Part shown: positions 51,922-61,398 of the stretch, piece after piece
How the letters are laid out: every line of letters starts with the position of its first letter
Numbering within the stretch: the first letter of the stretch is position 1
Assembly (NCBI GenBank): GCA_034189865.1
Contig: JAXHTV010000002.1
Location: 1-64,000 of the forward strand
Origin: Pseudomonadota bacterium
GTDB lineage: Bacteria; Pseudomonadota; Gammaproteobacteria; UBA5335
Reading direction: 5' to 3'
Length of the DNA: 64,000 nt
The notes under the pieces: model-generated
Told to the model about the DNA's origin: nothing
What the model saw: only the letters and a program-made list of their open reading frames with translations
Database searches by the model: none
Made by a program: the position numbers and the translations under genes

Positions 51922-52698
51922 TCACCGTTCTCCGATCAAAAGAGCCCAAATCAACTCAAAGCTATCGTTGGTTAGTGTCATCAGGACGGGCTGTAGATTG
52001 GGAATGCTCCACATCAGGACCAGAAATCCCAACAACATAGAAACCGGAAAACCGACAGCGAACAGATTCAGGGTCGGCGCGGCGCGGCTGGTGATTCCGA
52101 AAGCAAGGTTGACGATCAGAATCGCGGCCAGCGCCGGTAGTGCGATCTGGACAGCTCCGGAAAACATGCGGGCACCAAAAGTCACGATCAGCCATAAGCC
52201 CTCTTTGGTGAGGGCCATTGCGGTGACGGGAAGCACTTGAAAACTCTCGGCCAACACGCGAATTAAAATCAGATGTCCGTTCAAGGCCAGAAACAGCAGA
52301 GTTCCGATCATCAGATAAAATTGACTGAGCACCGGCACACTGACCCCGTTTTGTTGGTCGATGGAAAAGGCGAAACCCAAGCCCATCGACATGGCGATGG
52401 CCTGCCCGCCAATGACGATGGCGTTAAAGACCAACTGCACAACGAAGCCCATAGCCACCCCCAACATGAGCTGCTGAACGATCATCAGCACCCACACTGA
52501 ATCGCTGTAGCTGGGTTGAGAAGAAGGCAGCATCGGTGCAATAACGACCGTCAAAGCCACGGCCAGGCCGAGACGAACCCGAATCGGAATAAACGCGGCG
52601 GAGAAGATCGGCGCCACCAACAATAATCCGGTGATGCGGCAAAACGGCCCGAAGTAGTTCATTAACAAGGCCTGAATTTCCGCCGCCGATAGGGTCAT
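51922..52698 (-). CDS. fliR: Flagellar export protein FliR
   Basis: 258 residues, six hydrophobic segments. ATG 52698 gives the usual MTLSAAEIQALL; the longer ORF runs back through fliQ. FliP, FliQ and FliR form the export gate core. Five-base gap after fliQ. Confidence 0.95.
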   Translation of the reverse strand: MTLSAAEIQALLMNYFGPFCRITGLLLVAPIFSAAFIPIRVRLGLAVALTVVIAPMLPSSQPSYSDSVWVLMIVQQLMLGVAMGFVVQLVFNAIVIGGQAIAMSMGLGFAFSIDQQNGVSVPVLSQFYLMIGTLLFLALNGHLILIRVLAESFQVLPVTAMALTKEGLWLIVTFGARMFSGAVQIALPALAAILIVNLAFGITSRAAPTLNLFAVGFPVSMLLGFLVLMWSIPNLQPVLMTLTNDSFELIWALLIGER

Positions 52699-52703
52699 GA
52701 CCG

Positions 52704-52973
52704 TTACCCGATCAGCATCGGGATGTTGGTAATCAATCGGCGTGTGAAATCCATGATCACGGTCAGCATCCACGCGCCAAAGATAAACAATGAGAGCGCC
52801 AGGACCGCCAACTTGGGGATAAAACTCAAGGTCATCTCATTGATTTGGGTCGCCGCTTGCAACATGCCGATGAGGACACCGATCGCCAAGGCGGAAACCA
52901 ATAACGGCGTCGCCAGGAGCACCGTGACCCACAGTGCCTGATAACCGATTTCCAGTACCGTCTCCGGCCCCAT
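52704..52973 (-). CDS. fliQ: Flagellar export protein FliQ
   Basis: 89 residues, two membrane helices (ALWVTVLLATPLLVSALAIG and LAVLALSLFIFGAWMLTV). The normal FliQ size, between fliP and fliR. Confidence 0.96.
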   Translation of the reverse strand: MGPETVLEIGYQALWVTVLLATPLLVSALAIGVLIGMLQAATQINEMTLSFIPKLAVLALSLFIFGAWMLTVIMDFTRRLITNIPMLIG

Positions 52974-52982
52974 GGCGGCTCC

Positions 52983-53729
52983 TTATACGTAGAAACTCGT
53001 GGCCAGCGTCCCCATGACCAACACCCAACCGTCCACCAGAACAAACAACATCACTTTGAACGGTAGGGAAATCAGCATGGGAGAAAGCATCATCATGCCC
53101 ATGGCCATCAACACACTGGCCACGACCAGATCGATGATGACGAACGGTATGAACACCAGAAAGCCAATTTGAAATGCCGTCTTCAGCTCGCTCGTTACGA
53201 ATGCCGGTGCCAGGATCGAAAGCGGCACGTCATCAGCAGTTTCGAACGCACTGGCGCCGGCCATGTCGGCGAAGAGCATCAAGTCCGCCTCCCGGGTCTG
53301 CGCCAACATGAACTCACGGACCGGTGCCATGCCGGCGGTCAGTGCATCGGCAGCCGCCACCTCTTCATCGAGATACGGCTCGACTCCATCGGAGTAAACT
53401 TGCTGCCAAACAGGCGTCATGATGAAAAATGTCAGAAACAACGCCAAGCCGAGCAAGACTTGGTTGGGCGGAGTCTGTGGCGTGCCCAGAGCCTGTCGAA
53501 GCAATGCCAGGACGATGATGATCCGGGTAAAACCGGTCATCATCAGCAGCAGTGCGGGTAACAGCGTCAGGGCCGTCATCAGCGCGAGTATCTGAATACT
53601 CAGCGTGACGTTCTGTCCGCCATCGTCACCCGTTTGCAGCGTCAGAGCCGGAATACCCGGCTCAGCCCACGCCGCACCGCAGCACACCAGCAACAAGAAG
53701 GCCCCGACTGCAATAGAAAGATCTTTCAT
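52983..53729 (-). CDS. fliP: Flagellar export protein FliP
   Basis: 248 residues. A cleavable signal peptide (ends AWA) precedes four membrane helices. Family motifs include FTRIIIVLALLRQALGTPQTPPNQVL and a C-terminal LPFKVMLFVLVDGW. Four-base overlap with fliO. Confidence 0.97.
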   Translation of the reverse strand: MKDLSIAVGAFLLLVCCGAAWAEPGIPALTLQTGDDGGQNVTLSIQILALMTALTLLPALLLMMTGFTRIIIVLALLRQALGTPQTPPNQVLLGLALFLTFFIMTPVWQQVYSDGVEPYLDEEVAAADALTAGMAPVREFMLAQTREADLMLFADMAGASAFETADDVPLSILAPAFVTSELKTAFQIGFLVFIPFVIIDLVVASVLMAMGMMMLSPMLISLPFKVMLFVLVDGWVLVMGTLATSFYV

Positions 53730-54259
53730 GACCGGCCCGCCCGAATGACGTCTTTGAGGCGTACGGCGAAGCTCTCACCTTCTGCCGTCGCACGGCTCGC
53801 GGTGATTAAGGGCTCGTCCAAGACCTGCAGAGTATTGACCCGGCCGGGCGCAACTCCGAGTAGAAGTTGGCGGTTTCCGACCTTCAACAGGACAACCCGT
53901 TCTCTTTGTCCCACCGCCAAGCCCCCGAGTATTTGTAAATGACCGTCGGCGGTGCCACTAAACCCGGTAAATCGTCGCATCAGCCAAGCCAGTGCAAAGA
54001 TCAAGACGACGATCAACACGAGGCTACCCACCAAGCTCAGTAACTGCCCCGAGCCCAAGGCGGCGGGTGTCCCGATTCCATCCGGAAGCACCGGTGGCGA
54101 GACATCCGCTTGCTCCCCCCAAGCGTTGGAGCCCGGCATACCGATCGCCATCGCCGCGACCCAGATCAATGCCAACCACGACTTCCGAGTGCGCTCTGAA
54201 TCAGCGCGGCACCAACAACAAACACGAGAACCGAGAATGCTCACGTTCGCACACTCCAT
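53726..54259 (-). CDS. fliO: Flagellar protein FliO
   Basis: 177 residues. One membrane anchor (LLSLVGSLVLIVVLIFALAW, about 73-92) precedes a cytosolic domain (ILGGLAVGQRERVVLLKVGNRQLLLG). FliO stabilises FliP assembly. The first 45 residues include a hydrophobic stretch and may be a signal or a too-long start; the ATG overlaps the fliN stop. Confidence 0.9.
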   Translation of the reverse strand: MECANVSILGSRVCCWCRADSERTRKSWLALIWVAAMAIGMPGSNAWGEQADVSPPVLPDGIGTPAALGSGQLLSLVGSLVLIVVLIFALAWLMRRFTGFSGTADGHLQILGGLAVGQRERVVLLKVGNRQLLLGVAPGRVNTLQVLDEPLITASRATAEGESFAVRLKDVIRAGRS

Positions 54260-54729
54260 CAGCGAAGTTTCTTCACCCGCTCTGCCGGACTGATCACGTC
54301 CGTCAGTCGGATGCCGTAGCGCTCGTTCAATACCACGACCTCGCCATGGGCGATCAAAGTCCCATTGACCAACACGTCCAGCGACTCGCCGGCCAGGCGA
54401 TCCAATTCCAGCACCGAACCTTGGTTGAGTTGCAACAGATTCCGGATACTGATTCGCGTGCGGCCAATTTCCATTGACAACGTCACCGGAACATCCAAGA
54501 TGACATCGAGATTGACCGGGGAATCATCGTCACCCCCGTCGTCCGTCAAGGAATCGAAGGTGGCTGTGGGCAAGGGGTCAGCCTGTGGGGCGGCATCGGC
54601 CGGCCCCTCGGTCGCGACCGTCGCTGCCTCCTCAGTGGCTTTCTTATCGCCTGCTTGTTCGGCCATCGCTTCGGCCCAGGCATCCTCGGCTTGGGCTTGG
54701 CTTTGATCCGAATCGTTGGCATCAGTCAT
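54259..54729 (-). CDS. fliN: Flagellar motor switch protein FliN
   Basis: 156 residues. An acidic, alanine-rich N-terminal extension (about 1-70) precedes the SpoA domain (LDVILDVPVTLSMEIGRTRI to LTDVISPAERVKKL). It builds the lower C ring with FliM. ATG 54729 fits MTDANDSDQ; upstream ORF sequence is a shadow of fliM. Confidence 0.96.
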   Translation of the reverse strand: MTDANDSDQSQAQAEDAWAEAMAEQAGDKKATEEAATVATEGPADAAPQADPLPTATFDSLTDDGGDDDSPVNLDVILDVPVTLSMEIGRTRISIRNLLQLNQGSVLELDRLAGESLDVLVNGTLIAHGEVVVLNERYGIRLTDVISPAERVKKLR

Positions 54730-54739
54730 GTTTGTGCTC

Positions 54740-55786
54740 CTAGACAGGCTTTCTGTCCGAGTTCTGTTTCTCTTCTTGGGTCGCAGCGCCACGGGCAAGG
54801 AGTTCGCGTCTTTCAACTTTCTCGACGATCTTGATCGCGTTCGATCCCCTGAAGACGCCAAATTTCCCTCTCAGCACCGGCACATCTTCGGCGATGACAC
54901 TGACCAGCTCCGGCAACTCAATGGGAATCACATCACCGGCCCTCAGCTCCAATACATCCCGCAAGGTCAGGTCCGCAGAAGCAAGCGTGCTCGAGATCGC
55001 GACCGAGGCGTCCTTGATCTCCTCCTGCAACGCAGTGGCCCACAGATCGTCCACCGTATTGCGATCGGCTTGGACACCTGCCTCCAGTAGCTGCCGCAAC
55101 GGGTCTACCATGGTCATGGGCATGGTGACGTGCAGTTCCCCAATATCGCTGAAGCCCTCAACCTCAATCTGGAAAACACTGATCACCACCAGCTCGTTGT
55201 GGGTGGTGATATTCGCGAAAGAGGGGTTCATCTCCGATTGGAGAAATTCATGTTTCAGTGCCAAGATCGGCGCCCATGCCTCGGCCATATCCGCGAACGC
55301 GCGGTTGAGAACCAGTTGAACCACGCGGTTCTCCGACGGGGTAAAGTCGCGCCCCTCCACCTTGATGGGAAAGCGGCCATCACCGCCGAAAAAACTTTCG
55401 ACCGAGGTGAAAACCAGCTTCGGATCCAGAATAAATAAGGCCGTGCCGTGTAGCGGGTGAACCCGGACCATGTTCAAACTGGTGGGCATCAGCAGGCCAC
55501 TGATATATTCCCCGTATTTTCTGATCTGGACCTTCTCCGCGGTCACTTGCGTGTAACGTCTTAGCATGTTGTACATGCCGGTACGGAACAATCGAACGAA
55601 CCGCTCGTTAATCATCTCGAGCGTGGGCAACCTGCCGCGGAAAATTCTTTCTTGGTTGCTTAGATCGTAGGGTCGTACTTCGCCATCAACCGGCGGCGGT
55701 TCAGATTCGGTATCGACCGCGCCATCTTCCACGCCGTTGAGCAGCGCATCAATCTCGTCCTGACTGAGTATCTCGTCCACGGCCAT
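54740..55786 (-). CDS. fliM: Flagellar motor switch protein FliM
   Basis: 348 residues. The N-terminal CheY-P docking peptide is ILSQDEIDALLNG. The middle CheC-like domain and C-terminal SpoA domain follow. Four bases after fliL. Confidence 0.97.
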   Translation of the reverse strand: MAVDEILSQDEIDALLNGVEDGAVDTESEPPPVDGEVRPYDLSNQERIFRGRLPTLEMINERFVRLFRTGMYNMLRRYTQVTAEKVQIRKYGEYISGLLMPTSLNMVRVHPLHGTALFILDPKLVFTSVESFFGGDGRFPIKVEGRDFTPSENRVVQLVLNRAFADMAEAWAPILALKHEFLQSEMNPSFANITTHNELVVISVFQIEVEGFSDIGELHVTMPMTMVDPLRQLLEAGVQADRNTVDDLWATALQEEIKDASVAISSTLASADLTLRDVLELRAGDVIPIELPELVSVIAEDVPVLRGKFGVFRGSNAIKIVEKVERRELLARGAATQEEKQNSDRKPV

Positions 55787-55790
55787 GGCG

Positions 55791-56297
55791 TTACTGCATT
55801 ACAAAGCTGGTTAGGTATACTTGCGTCACGTCGCGCTCCCCGGTTTTTTCTTCCAGCACACGACCCAACTCTTCCAACATCTCCGCCCGCAAGCTCTCTT
55901 TGCCTTCAAGCGTCCCGAGCTCGCCGAAATCCTGATTGCTCAAAATCAACAATAAATTGTTTCTTATCATTGGGTTATGACTATGAATTACCTCGATGGT
56001 TTCGTCCTTCGTAACCGCAATGCTTATCCCGACCTGAAGGAACCGCGGGCTATCCGGGGAACCGAAATTGACAACAAAGGGGGGTTCCATCGGGTAATAA
56101 ATCGCAGGCGCCTCTACAGGCTCTTGTTCTTCAGCGACGACCGGTTGAGGATCGTCTGCCATCAGCACGAACGCGGCGATTCCTCCGCCGACGAGAAGAA
56201 TCAATACGACGCCGATGATGATCACAATCAACATCATGCGATTGGAACTTTCGGCTGGAGCGTTGTCTTTTCCGTCAGCGGCCTGAGCTTGAGCCAT
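55791..56297 (-). CDS. fliL: Flagellar basal body protein FliL
   Basis: 168 residues. One membrane segment (LIVIIIGVVLILLVGGGIAAFVL) is followed by a periplasmic stomatin-like domain. It supports stator function. ATG 56297 sits six bases after GGAGAG; an ATG at 56303 is too close to that site. It is first in fliLMNOPQR-flhBA, behind a sigma-54 promoter. Confidence 0.95.
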   Translation of the reverse strand: MAQAQAADGKDNAPAESSNRMMLIVIIIGVVLILLVGGGIAAFVLMADDPQPVVAEEQEPVEAPAIYYPMEPPFVVNFGSPDSPRFLQVGISIAVTKDETIEVIHSHNPMIRNNLLLILSNQDFGELGTLEGKESLRAEMLEELGRVLEEKTGERDVTQVYLTSFVMQ

Positions 56298-56332
56298 CAC
56301 CATCTCTCCAAGAATCTGTCTACCAAAGCGAT

Positions 56333-56348
56333 AGCAATTCGTGTGCCA
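56333..56348 (-). promoter_or_regulatory. Sigma-54 promoter of the fliL operon
   Basis: On the minus strand TGGCAC-ACGAA-TTGCT, an exact match to TGGCAC-N5-TTGC(A/T). The start site would be near 56322, about 25 bases before the fliL ATG. This fits FleQ-type sigma-54 control of this operon. Confidence 0.92.
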
Positions 56349-56562
56349 CACAACTTTATGCCGATATAACAATAACTTAGGAGACCGGAGTGAGATGCGA
56401 GACAAAATTTTGACGGTCAGCAAGCCACGCTACACGAACCGCACGCCAAAGAATTGACGAACAACGCACAGTGGCGCGTCGATAGTTTCGGAAACGAGAT
56501 TAACCGGCGGGAATCAACCGAAGTTTGATGCGGAGAGAAGCAGCTAAGGCCGTAAATATCGC

Positions 56563-57714
56563 TTAAGCGTATGTATCGATCAGGCCGTCACGCTCATGAA
56601 CGAGCAAACCGGAGGCCGCTTCCGACTCTTCGGAAACACGGTCGCCAAACCAAGACGATCCGTTGGGGTAGCCGTCTTTTGCGTTCTGGTCCGCGTGTTG
56701 GGAGAAAGGCTCTCCGTCAGAAACGTGGGCCTGACCCAACTGCAGCCCTTGCTCTTGGAACATTTCTCTCAGACGGGGAAGTGTCGCCTCCAAAGCTTCC
56801 CGGGCCGCTGCGTTGCCACTCTGGAACCATACCGAGACCTGATCGTCCACAACCGACAAGCGCACATCGACTGCGCCCAAATCCGGTGGGTTCAGACTGA
56901 GTCGCGCTGCCTGGAGCCCTTCAGTGGACATCCAGACGATGCGGTCGGCCACCCGATTACCCCATTGCGCGTGGTTGACCGGGACATCCAGTGTGAAACT
57001 CGTCGGTGCCATAGAACCGGGACGTGGGTTGTTCGCGGTCCGGGATGATAAAGCACTTAGCGAAATTGATGGCTCGAGTGTGGACGTATCGTCCACTCCC
57101 TCCGGCAGAGATGAACCACCGAGCTCCGTACCCGTGGCCAAGGCCGGACGGTCACCGGCCGACTCTGACAACAAAGCAAATTCCGGCAACTGGATTTTAG
57201 CCGGTGATGGGACATCATCTTGGCTATACACGGAGATGGGTTGCGAGTTGGAATCGGACACGATGGCGGCCGTGGTGTGACTTACGGTTAGCTTATGGTC
57301 CCGACCTGAGTCCACCTTTGAGGCCGCGTTGGCCGGCGCCATCATCGCTTGCGATAAAAGGTTGTTCGCCGCGACCGAAGGATTGGTCAACTGTAAGTCA
57401 GCCGACCCGTCGCCGCTTATGGGCGGCAAGATCTTGCCGCTTGCCGGTAACACGTTGCCGCCCAGAAGTTCCGCCGGCAGCGTTTCTGCCGCTTGGTTGG
57501 ACCGGCCTTCATCGCTTGGGGATCGCAAAAAATCCCTCAAACCGTTCGTTTGCGTGGTCGTTTCGCCGTCAACTGACAGCAATCCCGAGATCAAAACCGC
57601 AAAAAGGCCTTGATCTGCTTCGCCCGTGTTATCAGACACTTGGCTACTTTGATCAAGGCCTATGCTCGTCAGTTGCGAGATTTGCGTAAGAGAACCGAAT
57701 CCTGGCATTGGCAC
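56563..57714 (-). CDS. fliK: Flagellar hook-length control protein FliK
   Basis: 383 residues. A long low-complexity N-terminal ruler (serine-, leucine- and alanine-rich, about 1-270) precedes the C-terminal Flg_hook domain (WGNRVADRIVWMSTEGLQAARLSLNPPDLGAVDVRL). It measures hook length and triggers the FlhB switch. The start is GTG 57714 or ATG 57708; the GTG is at better distance from AAGGGG. It ends the fliE-K run. Confidence 0.92.
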   Translation of the reverse strand: MPMPGFGSLTQISQLTSIGLDQSSQVSDNTGEADQGLFAVLISGLLSVDGETTTQTNGLRDFLRSPSDEGRSNQAAETLPAELLGGNVLPASGKILPPISGDGSADLQLTNPSVAANNLLSQAMMAPANAASKVDSGRDHKLTVSHTTAAIVSDSNSQPISVYSQDDVPSPAKIQLPEFALLSESAGDRPALATGTELGGSSLPEGVDDTSTLEPSISLSALSSRTANNPRPGSMAPTSFTLDVPVNHAQWGNRVADRIVWMSTEGLQAARLSLNPPDLGAVDVRLSVVDDQVSVWFQSGNAAAREALEATLPRLREMFQEQGLQLGQAHVSDGEPFSQHADQNAKDGYPNGSSWFGDRVSEESEAASGLLVHERDGLIDTYA

Positions 57715-57817
57715 GAGGTGATTTGCCCCTTGCTAAATCGTTTTAATTTAAAGCGCCCCGCGACGGGCATGTTTATCAATGCAATCTTTAGGCCAACTCT
57801 CTTCGGGCACCCCGAAT

Positions 57818-58267
57818 TCACGATCGAGGCTGAGGACGGCTGAGCAAACGCAAGGCACATTCGTCGGACTCTCGCTGTTCCTTGCGATTCGCCGCGGCCC
57901 GTTCCTGATCACGTAATCGGTCCACGACTTTATCCAACGCCCGATGGCGCTGATGCTCCGCCACCCATCCCTGACGAACTTGATCGCAACGGGAACGTGC
58001 CGAATCGACAGCTGCTTCTTGTCTTAGAATACTGTCGTTGAGATGACTCAGAAAGGCTCGGTAATTCCGCAATTTGCGGGCGTCCATGACATTGGTGTCG
58101 GGCTGATTGGTTTCCTCCGCGTAGGTCTTCCGATAGTGTCGCAAGGCCTCGAGGTATTCCTGTTGTTTCGCGTAGATGCGTTGTGCTTCCCGCAGCCGAC
58201 GCGCCGCATCTAATTCCCGTGATTCGGCGATATCTTGAATCGGTTTCATACGTTCCGAACGCGTCAT
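57818..58267 (-). CDS. fliJ: Flagellar export chaperone FliJ
   Basis: 149 residues, almost all coiled coil (RRLREAQRIYAKQQEYLEALRHYRKTY). FliJ links the FliI ATPase ring to FlhA. 38 bases after fliI. Confidence 0.92.
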   Translation of the reverse strand: MTRSERMKPIQDIAESRELDAARRLREAQRIYAKQQEYLEALRHYRKTYAEETNQPDTNVMDARKLRNYRAFLSHLNDSILRQEAAVDSARSRCDQVRQGWVAEHQRHRALDKVVDRLRDQERAAANRKEQRESDECALRLLSRPQPRS

Positions 58268-58305
58268 GGGTTGCCTCCCCCGTTTCTTATCGGACGTTAT
58301 CTTCG

Positions 58306-59748
58306 CTATGCATCAGAACCGACACTTGAGGACGCTGCGCTCAATGGCGCGAGCAGGGTCTGCAAACCCTCAAGGCTTTCCCGAAAGCTGACCGCTTCGT
58401 GCACATCCTGCTGGAGAAAAGCGGACATCACCGGAAATTGTAAAATGGCCTCGTCAATGGTGCGGTCGCTGCCTGCTTGGTAGGCTCCCACGCTGATCAA
58501 GTCACGGTTTTGCTGATAGGTCGAATAAATACGACGAAAGCGGCGGACCTGTTCCAAATGCGCGGGTTCGGCCATATCAGTGATGGCGCGACTGACAGAC
58601 GCCTCGATGTCGATGGCAGGGAAATGTCCCGACTCCGCCAAGCGCCTCGAGAGCACCACATGACCGTCTAGAATGGCGCGCGCTGCGTCGGCGATGGGAT
58701 CGTTGTGATCATCACCTTCCGTCAGCACGGTGTAGAAGGCCGTAATCGAACCGTGCCCGTTGGCATCGTTACCCGCACGTTCCACCAATTGGGGGATCTT
58801 GGCGAAAACTGAGGGTGGATACCCTTTGGTTGCTGGCGGCTCCCCGATGGCCAAACCCACCTCGCGTTGGGCCTGGGCCACCCGGGTTAAAGAATCCATC
58901 AGGAGCAGAACCTTGAGCCCTTGGTCGCGAAAATACTCCGCAACCGTGGTCGCTAACCATGCACCCTGTAATCGCATCAGGGGTGGATCGTCTGCCGGCG
59001 TGGCCACTACGACCGCCCGGCCGATACCCTCCTCTCCCAGCGTGCGGCTTACAAAGTCCTGCACTTCCCTCCCCCGTTCGCCGATCAAACCAACCACGAT
59101 GACATCGGCTTCGGTATAGCGGGTCATCATGCCCAGAAGCATGCTCTTACCCACCCCGCTTCCCGCGAACAGACCCATGCGCTGGCCGCGCCCAACGGTC
59201 AATAAGGCATTAATCGCGCGGACACCGACGTCCAGTGGTTCGCGGATAGACTGGCGGCTCAAAGGATTGATGGGCGCACCGGTTAAAGGCATCCGTTGTA
59301 CGCAATGTAACAGACCCCTTCCGTCCAACGGCCGGCCGGCCCCATCAAGCACCCGGCCCAGCAATTCGGGGCCAACAGGAGCATCGGCCACACCGCGGAT
59401 GGGTACCACGCGAGCGTTAGGCATCTGTCCGTGCATCGGGCCGGTGGGCATCAGATAAAGGCGCTCGCCGGCGAATCCCACCACTTCCGCCTCGACGCTG
59501 CGCTGATCGGGCGAAATGATTCGGCAGCGTCCACCCACCGCCGCTTGGCAGCCCACCGCTTCCAAAGTGAGTCCAACACTCCGTTGCAAGGTGCCCTCAA
59601 CGACCAGAGGCGGGACGTTTTTGATGCGCTGATCATAGCGATGAAGACGTCTAATCCAATGGGCTGAGCGATCCGGCGCCAGGGATGTCGTTTCGGTCTG
59701 TTCAGGCCCCGATTCGGTGATATTTTCCATCGCGCCGTCCGCATTCAT
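58306..59748 (-). CDS. fliI: Flagellum-specific ATPase FliI
   Basis: 480 residues, F1-beta-like. Walker A GLFAGSGVGKSMLLG, Walker B LLLMDSLTR and PPATKGYPPSVF are in place. It energises substrate unfolding at the export gate. Four-base overlap with fliH. Confidence 0.97.
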   Translation of the reverse strand: MNADGAMENITESGPEQTETTSLAPDRSAHWIRRLHRYDQRIKNVPPLVVEGTLQRSVGLTLEAVGCQAAVGGRCRIISPDQRSVEAEVVGFAGERLYLMPTGPMHGQMPNARVVPIRGVADAPVGPELLGRVLDGAGRPLDGRGLLHCVQRMPLTGAPINPLSRQSIREPLDVGVRAINALLTVGRGQRMGLFAGSGVGKSMLLGMMTRYTEADVIVVGLIGERGREVQDFVSRTLGEEGIGRAVVVATPADDPPLMRLQGAWLATTVAEYFRDQGLKVLLLMDSLTRVAQAQREVGLAIGEPPATKGYPPSVFAKIPQLVERAGNDANGHGSITAFYTVLTEGDDHNDPIADAARAILDGHVVLSRRLAESGHFPAIDIEASVSRAITDMAEPAHLEQVRRFRRIYSTYQQNRDLISVGAYQAGSDRTIDEAILQFPVMSAFLQQDVHEAVSFRESLEGLQTLLAPLSAASSSVGSDA

Positions 59749-60401
59749 CCGCCGGCACTCACGTCGCGTTCGTCGCCAAATACGGCGCTGATAATAGCGC
59801 CCAGCCGGGATTCAACCCGGGCATCGACGTGGGAGGTAGCCGTTTCGACCCGGCAGCCTCCTCGGGTCAGGACCGGATCTTCCACGATGGTCCAGGCGCC
59901 TTCCATTTCCGGCTGCGTCAGGGATTCACGAACTAGCGCGGCATCTTCGGGATGAAGATAGATTCGGATATCTCGTTGCCCTACCGGAAGGATACCCAGT
60001 GCCTCTCGAACCGCAGCCAGCACCTCTCCCGGCGTGGTTTTGAGTTCTCTCCTCACCAATTGGCGGGTCGCTGCGACAATCAGGGACACGACTTCGCTTT
60101 CCACCGCCTCGTCAAGCTCCTCGAGCGGCCGCGCCAGCTTGTCGAATATCGATACCACCAAGGCCACCTGCTCTTGCATGCGGGCCTTGCCCGCCTCAAT
60201 ACCCGCTTCGTAGCCTTGCGCGTAGGCTTCGGCGTAGGCTTGTTGTTGGATCTCTTGGATTTGCTCGACGGTGGGTAATTCTTGTTCAACCGGCTCGCCT
60301 TGATCGGCCATCTGAACGGTTTTGTGGTGGTCGTCGCCCACGTTCGGTAACTGCCAGCGCGAATATGCGCCACCACGGGCGCCGCGGATCACATTAGACA
60401 T
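59745..60401 (-). CDS. fliH: Flagellar assembly protein FliH
   Basis: 218 residues. A helical middle (QIQEIQQQAYAEAYAQGYEAG, a repeat of alanine/glycine heptads) precedes a C-terminal V-ATPase-E-like domain. It regulates FliI. ATG 60401 sits six bases after AAGGGAG; ATG 60407 is too close to it. Confidence 0.93.
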   Translation of the reverse strand: MSNVIRGARGGAYSRWQLPNVGDDHHKTVQMADQGEPVEQELPTVEQIQEIQQQAYAEAYAQGYEAGIEAGKARMQEQVALVVSIFDKLARPLEELDEAVESEVVSLIVAATRQLVRRELKTTPGEVLAAVREALGILPVGQRDIRIYLHPEDAALVRESLTQPEMEGAWTIVEDPVLTRGGCRVETATSHVDARVESRLGAIISAVFGDERDVSAGG

Positions 60402-61398
60402 AAGCATCTCCCTTGCCGCCTATGGAGATTTCGCCGGCCTCGGCCAAGCGTCGGGTGGCACCCAGAATCTCTTTCTGGGCCGTTTCCACTTCGGAAACGC
60501 GAACGGGCCCCTTGGCCTCGAGATCGTCCCGCAGCATTTCCGATGCCCGTTTAGACATATTGCGAAAGATCTTCTCCCGGACTTCTTCTTCGGCGCCTTT
60601 GAGCGCGATGATGAGAACGTCCGACGAAATCTCGCGCAGCAGAGTTTGAATTCCACGGTCGTCCAGGTCGATCAGGTTGTCGAATACAAACATGCGATCC
60701 TGGATTTCCTGGCCCAAGTCGGGATCTTTTTCTTTTACCTTCTCCATAATCGCGCTTTCGCTGATCCCATCGAGTTGATTGAGCAGGTTGGCGGCCACTT
60801 TGATTCCACCCACGTGGCCCGATTTGACGTTGGACGTCCCCCGGAACTGCTTCTCCATGATTTCGTCGAGCTCCTCGAGCGCTGCCGGTGGAATCCCGTC
60901 CAAAGTCGCCACCCGAAGTACCACATCCGGGCGAATAGCCTCCGGCAGGTTGCTGAGCACTTCGCCGGCCAGGTCCGGCTCCAGATAGGACAACACGATG
61001 GCGATCACTTGGGGGTGCTCAAGGCGCAGGATTTCCGCGATCCCGCGAGGATCCATCCATTTAAGGGCTTCCAAGCGTTTACTGTTCTGTGAGCGGCTGA
61101 TCCGATCCAGCAGTGCGGATGCTTTCGATTCGCCCAAGGCCGCCCTCAGCACACGTTTCAGATAATCTTCCGCGTCAACACCGAGGGACGTTTCCGCCTC
61201 CACCGACTTGACGAAACTTTCCAGCACCATCATCGCCTGTTCGCGCGATACCGGGCCCAGCGAGGCCATCGCACCACCCACGGTTTGAACCTCTTTGGGG
61301 CTCATCAGGCGAAGCACTTCGGCCGCATCGTCTTCACCCAGTGACAGCAGCAGAACGGCAGCCCGATCTGCGCCGGAGATCTTCATTGCCTCACTCAT
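60394..61398 (-). CDS. fliG: Flagellar motor switch protein FliG
   Basis: 334 residues. N, middle and C domains are complete; the middle-domain EHPQ motif is in LEHPQVIAIVLSYL, and charged torque helix residues lie near the C-terminus (LIDLDDRGIQTLLREISSD). The ATG overlaps the fliF stop; ATG 61386 is an alternative. Confidence 0.97.
   Translation of the reverse strand: MSEAMKISGADRAAVLLLSLGEDDAAEVLRLMSPKEVQTVGGAMASLGPVSREQAMMVLESFVKSVEAETSLGVDAEDYLKRVLRAALGESKASALLDRISRSQNSKRLEALKWMDPRGIAEILRLEHPQVIAIVLSYLEPDLAGEVLSNLPEAIRPDVVLRVATLDGIPPAALEELDEIMEKQFRGTSNVKSGHVGGIKVAANLLNQLDGISESAIMEKVKEKDPDLGQEIQDRMFVFDNLIDLDDRGIQTLLREISSDVLIIALKGAEEEVREKIFRNMSKRASEMLRDDLEAKGPVRVSEVETAQKEILGATRRLAEAGEISIGGKGDAYV

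Noticed and set aside
57715-57817. Terminator in the fliJ-fliK gap
   Set aside because: A GC-rich dyad near GCCCGTCGCGGGGC needs a bulge and lacks a proper T run, and fliK lies downstream in the same direction.
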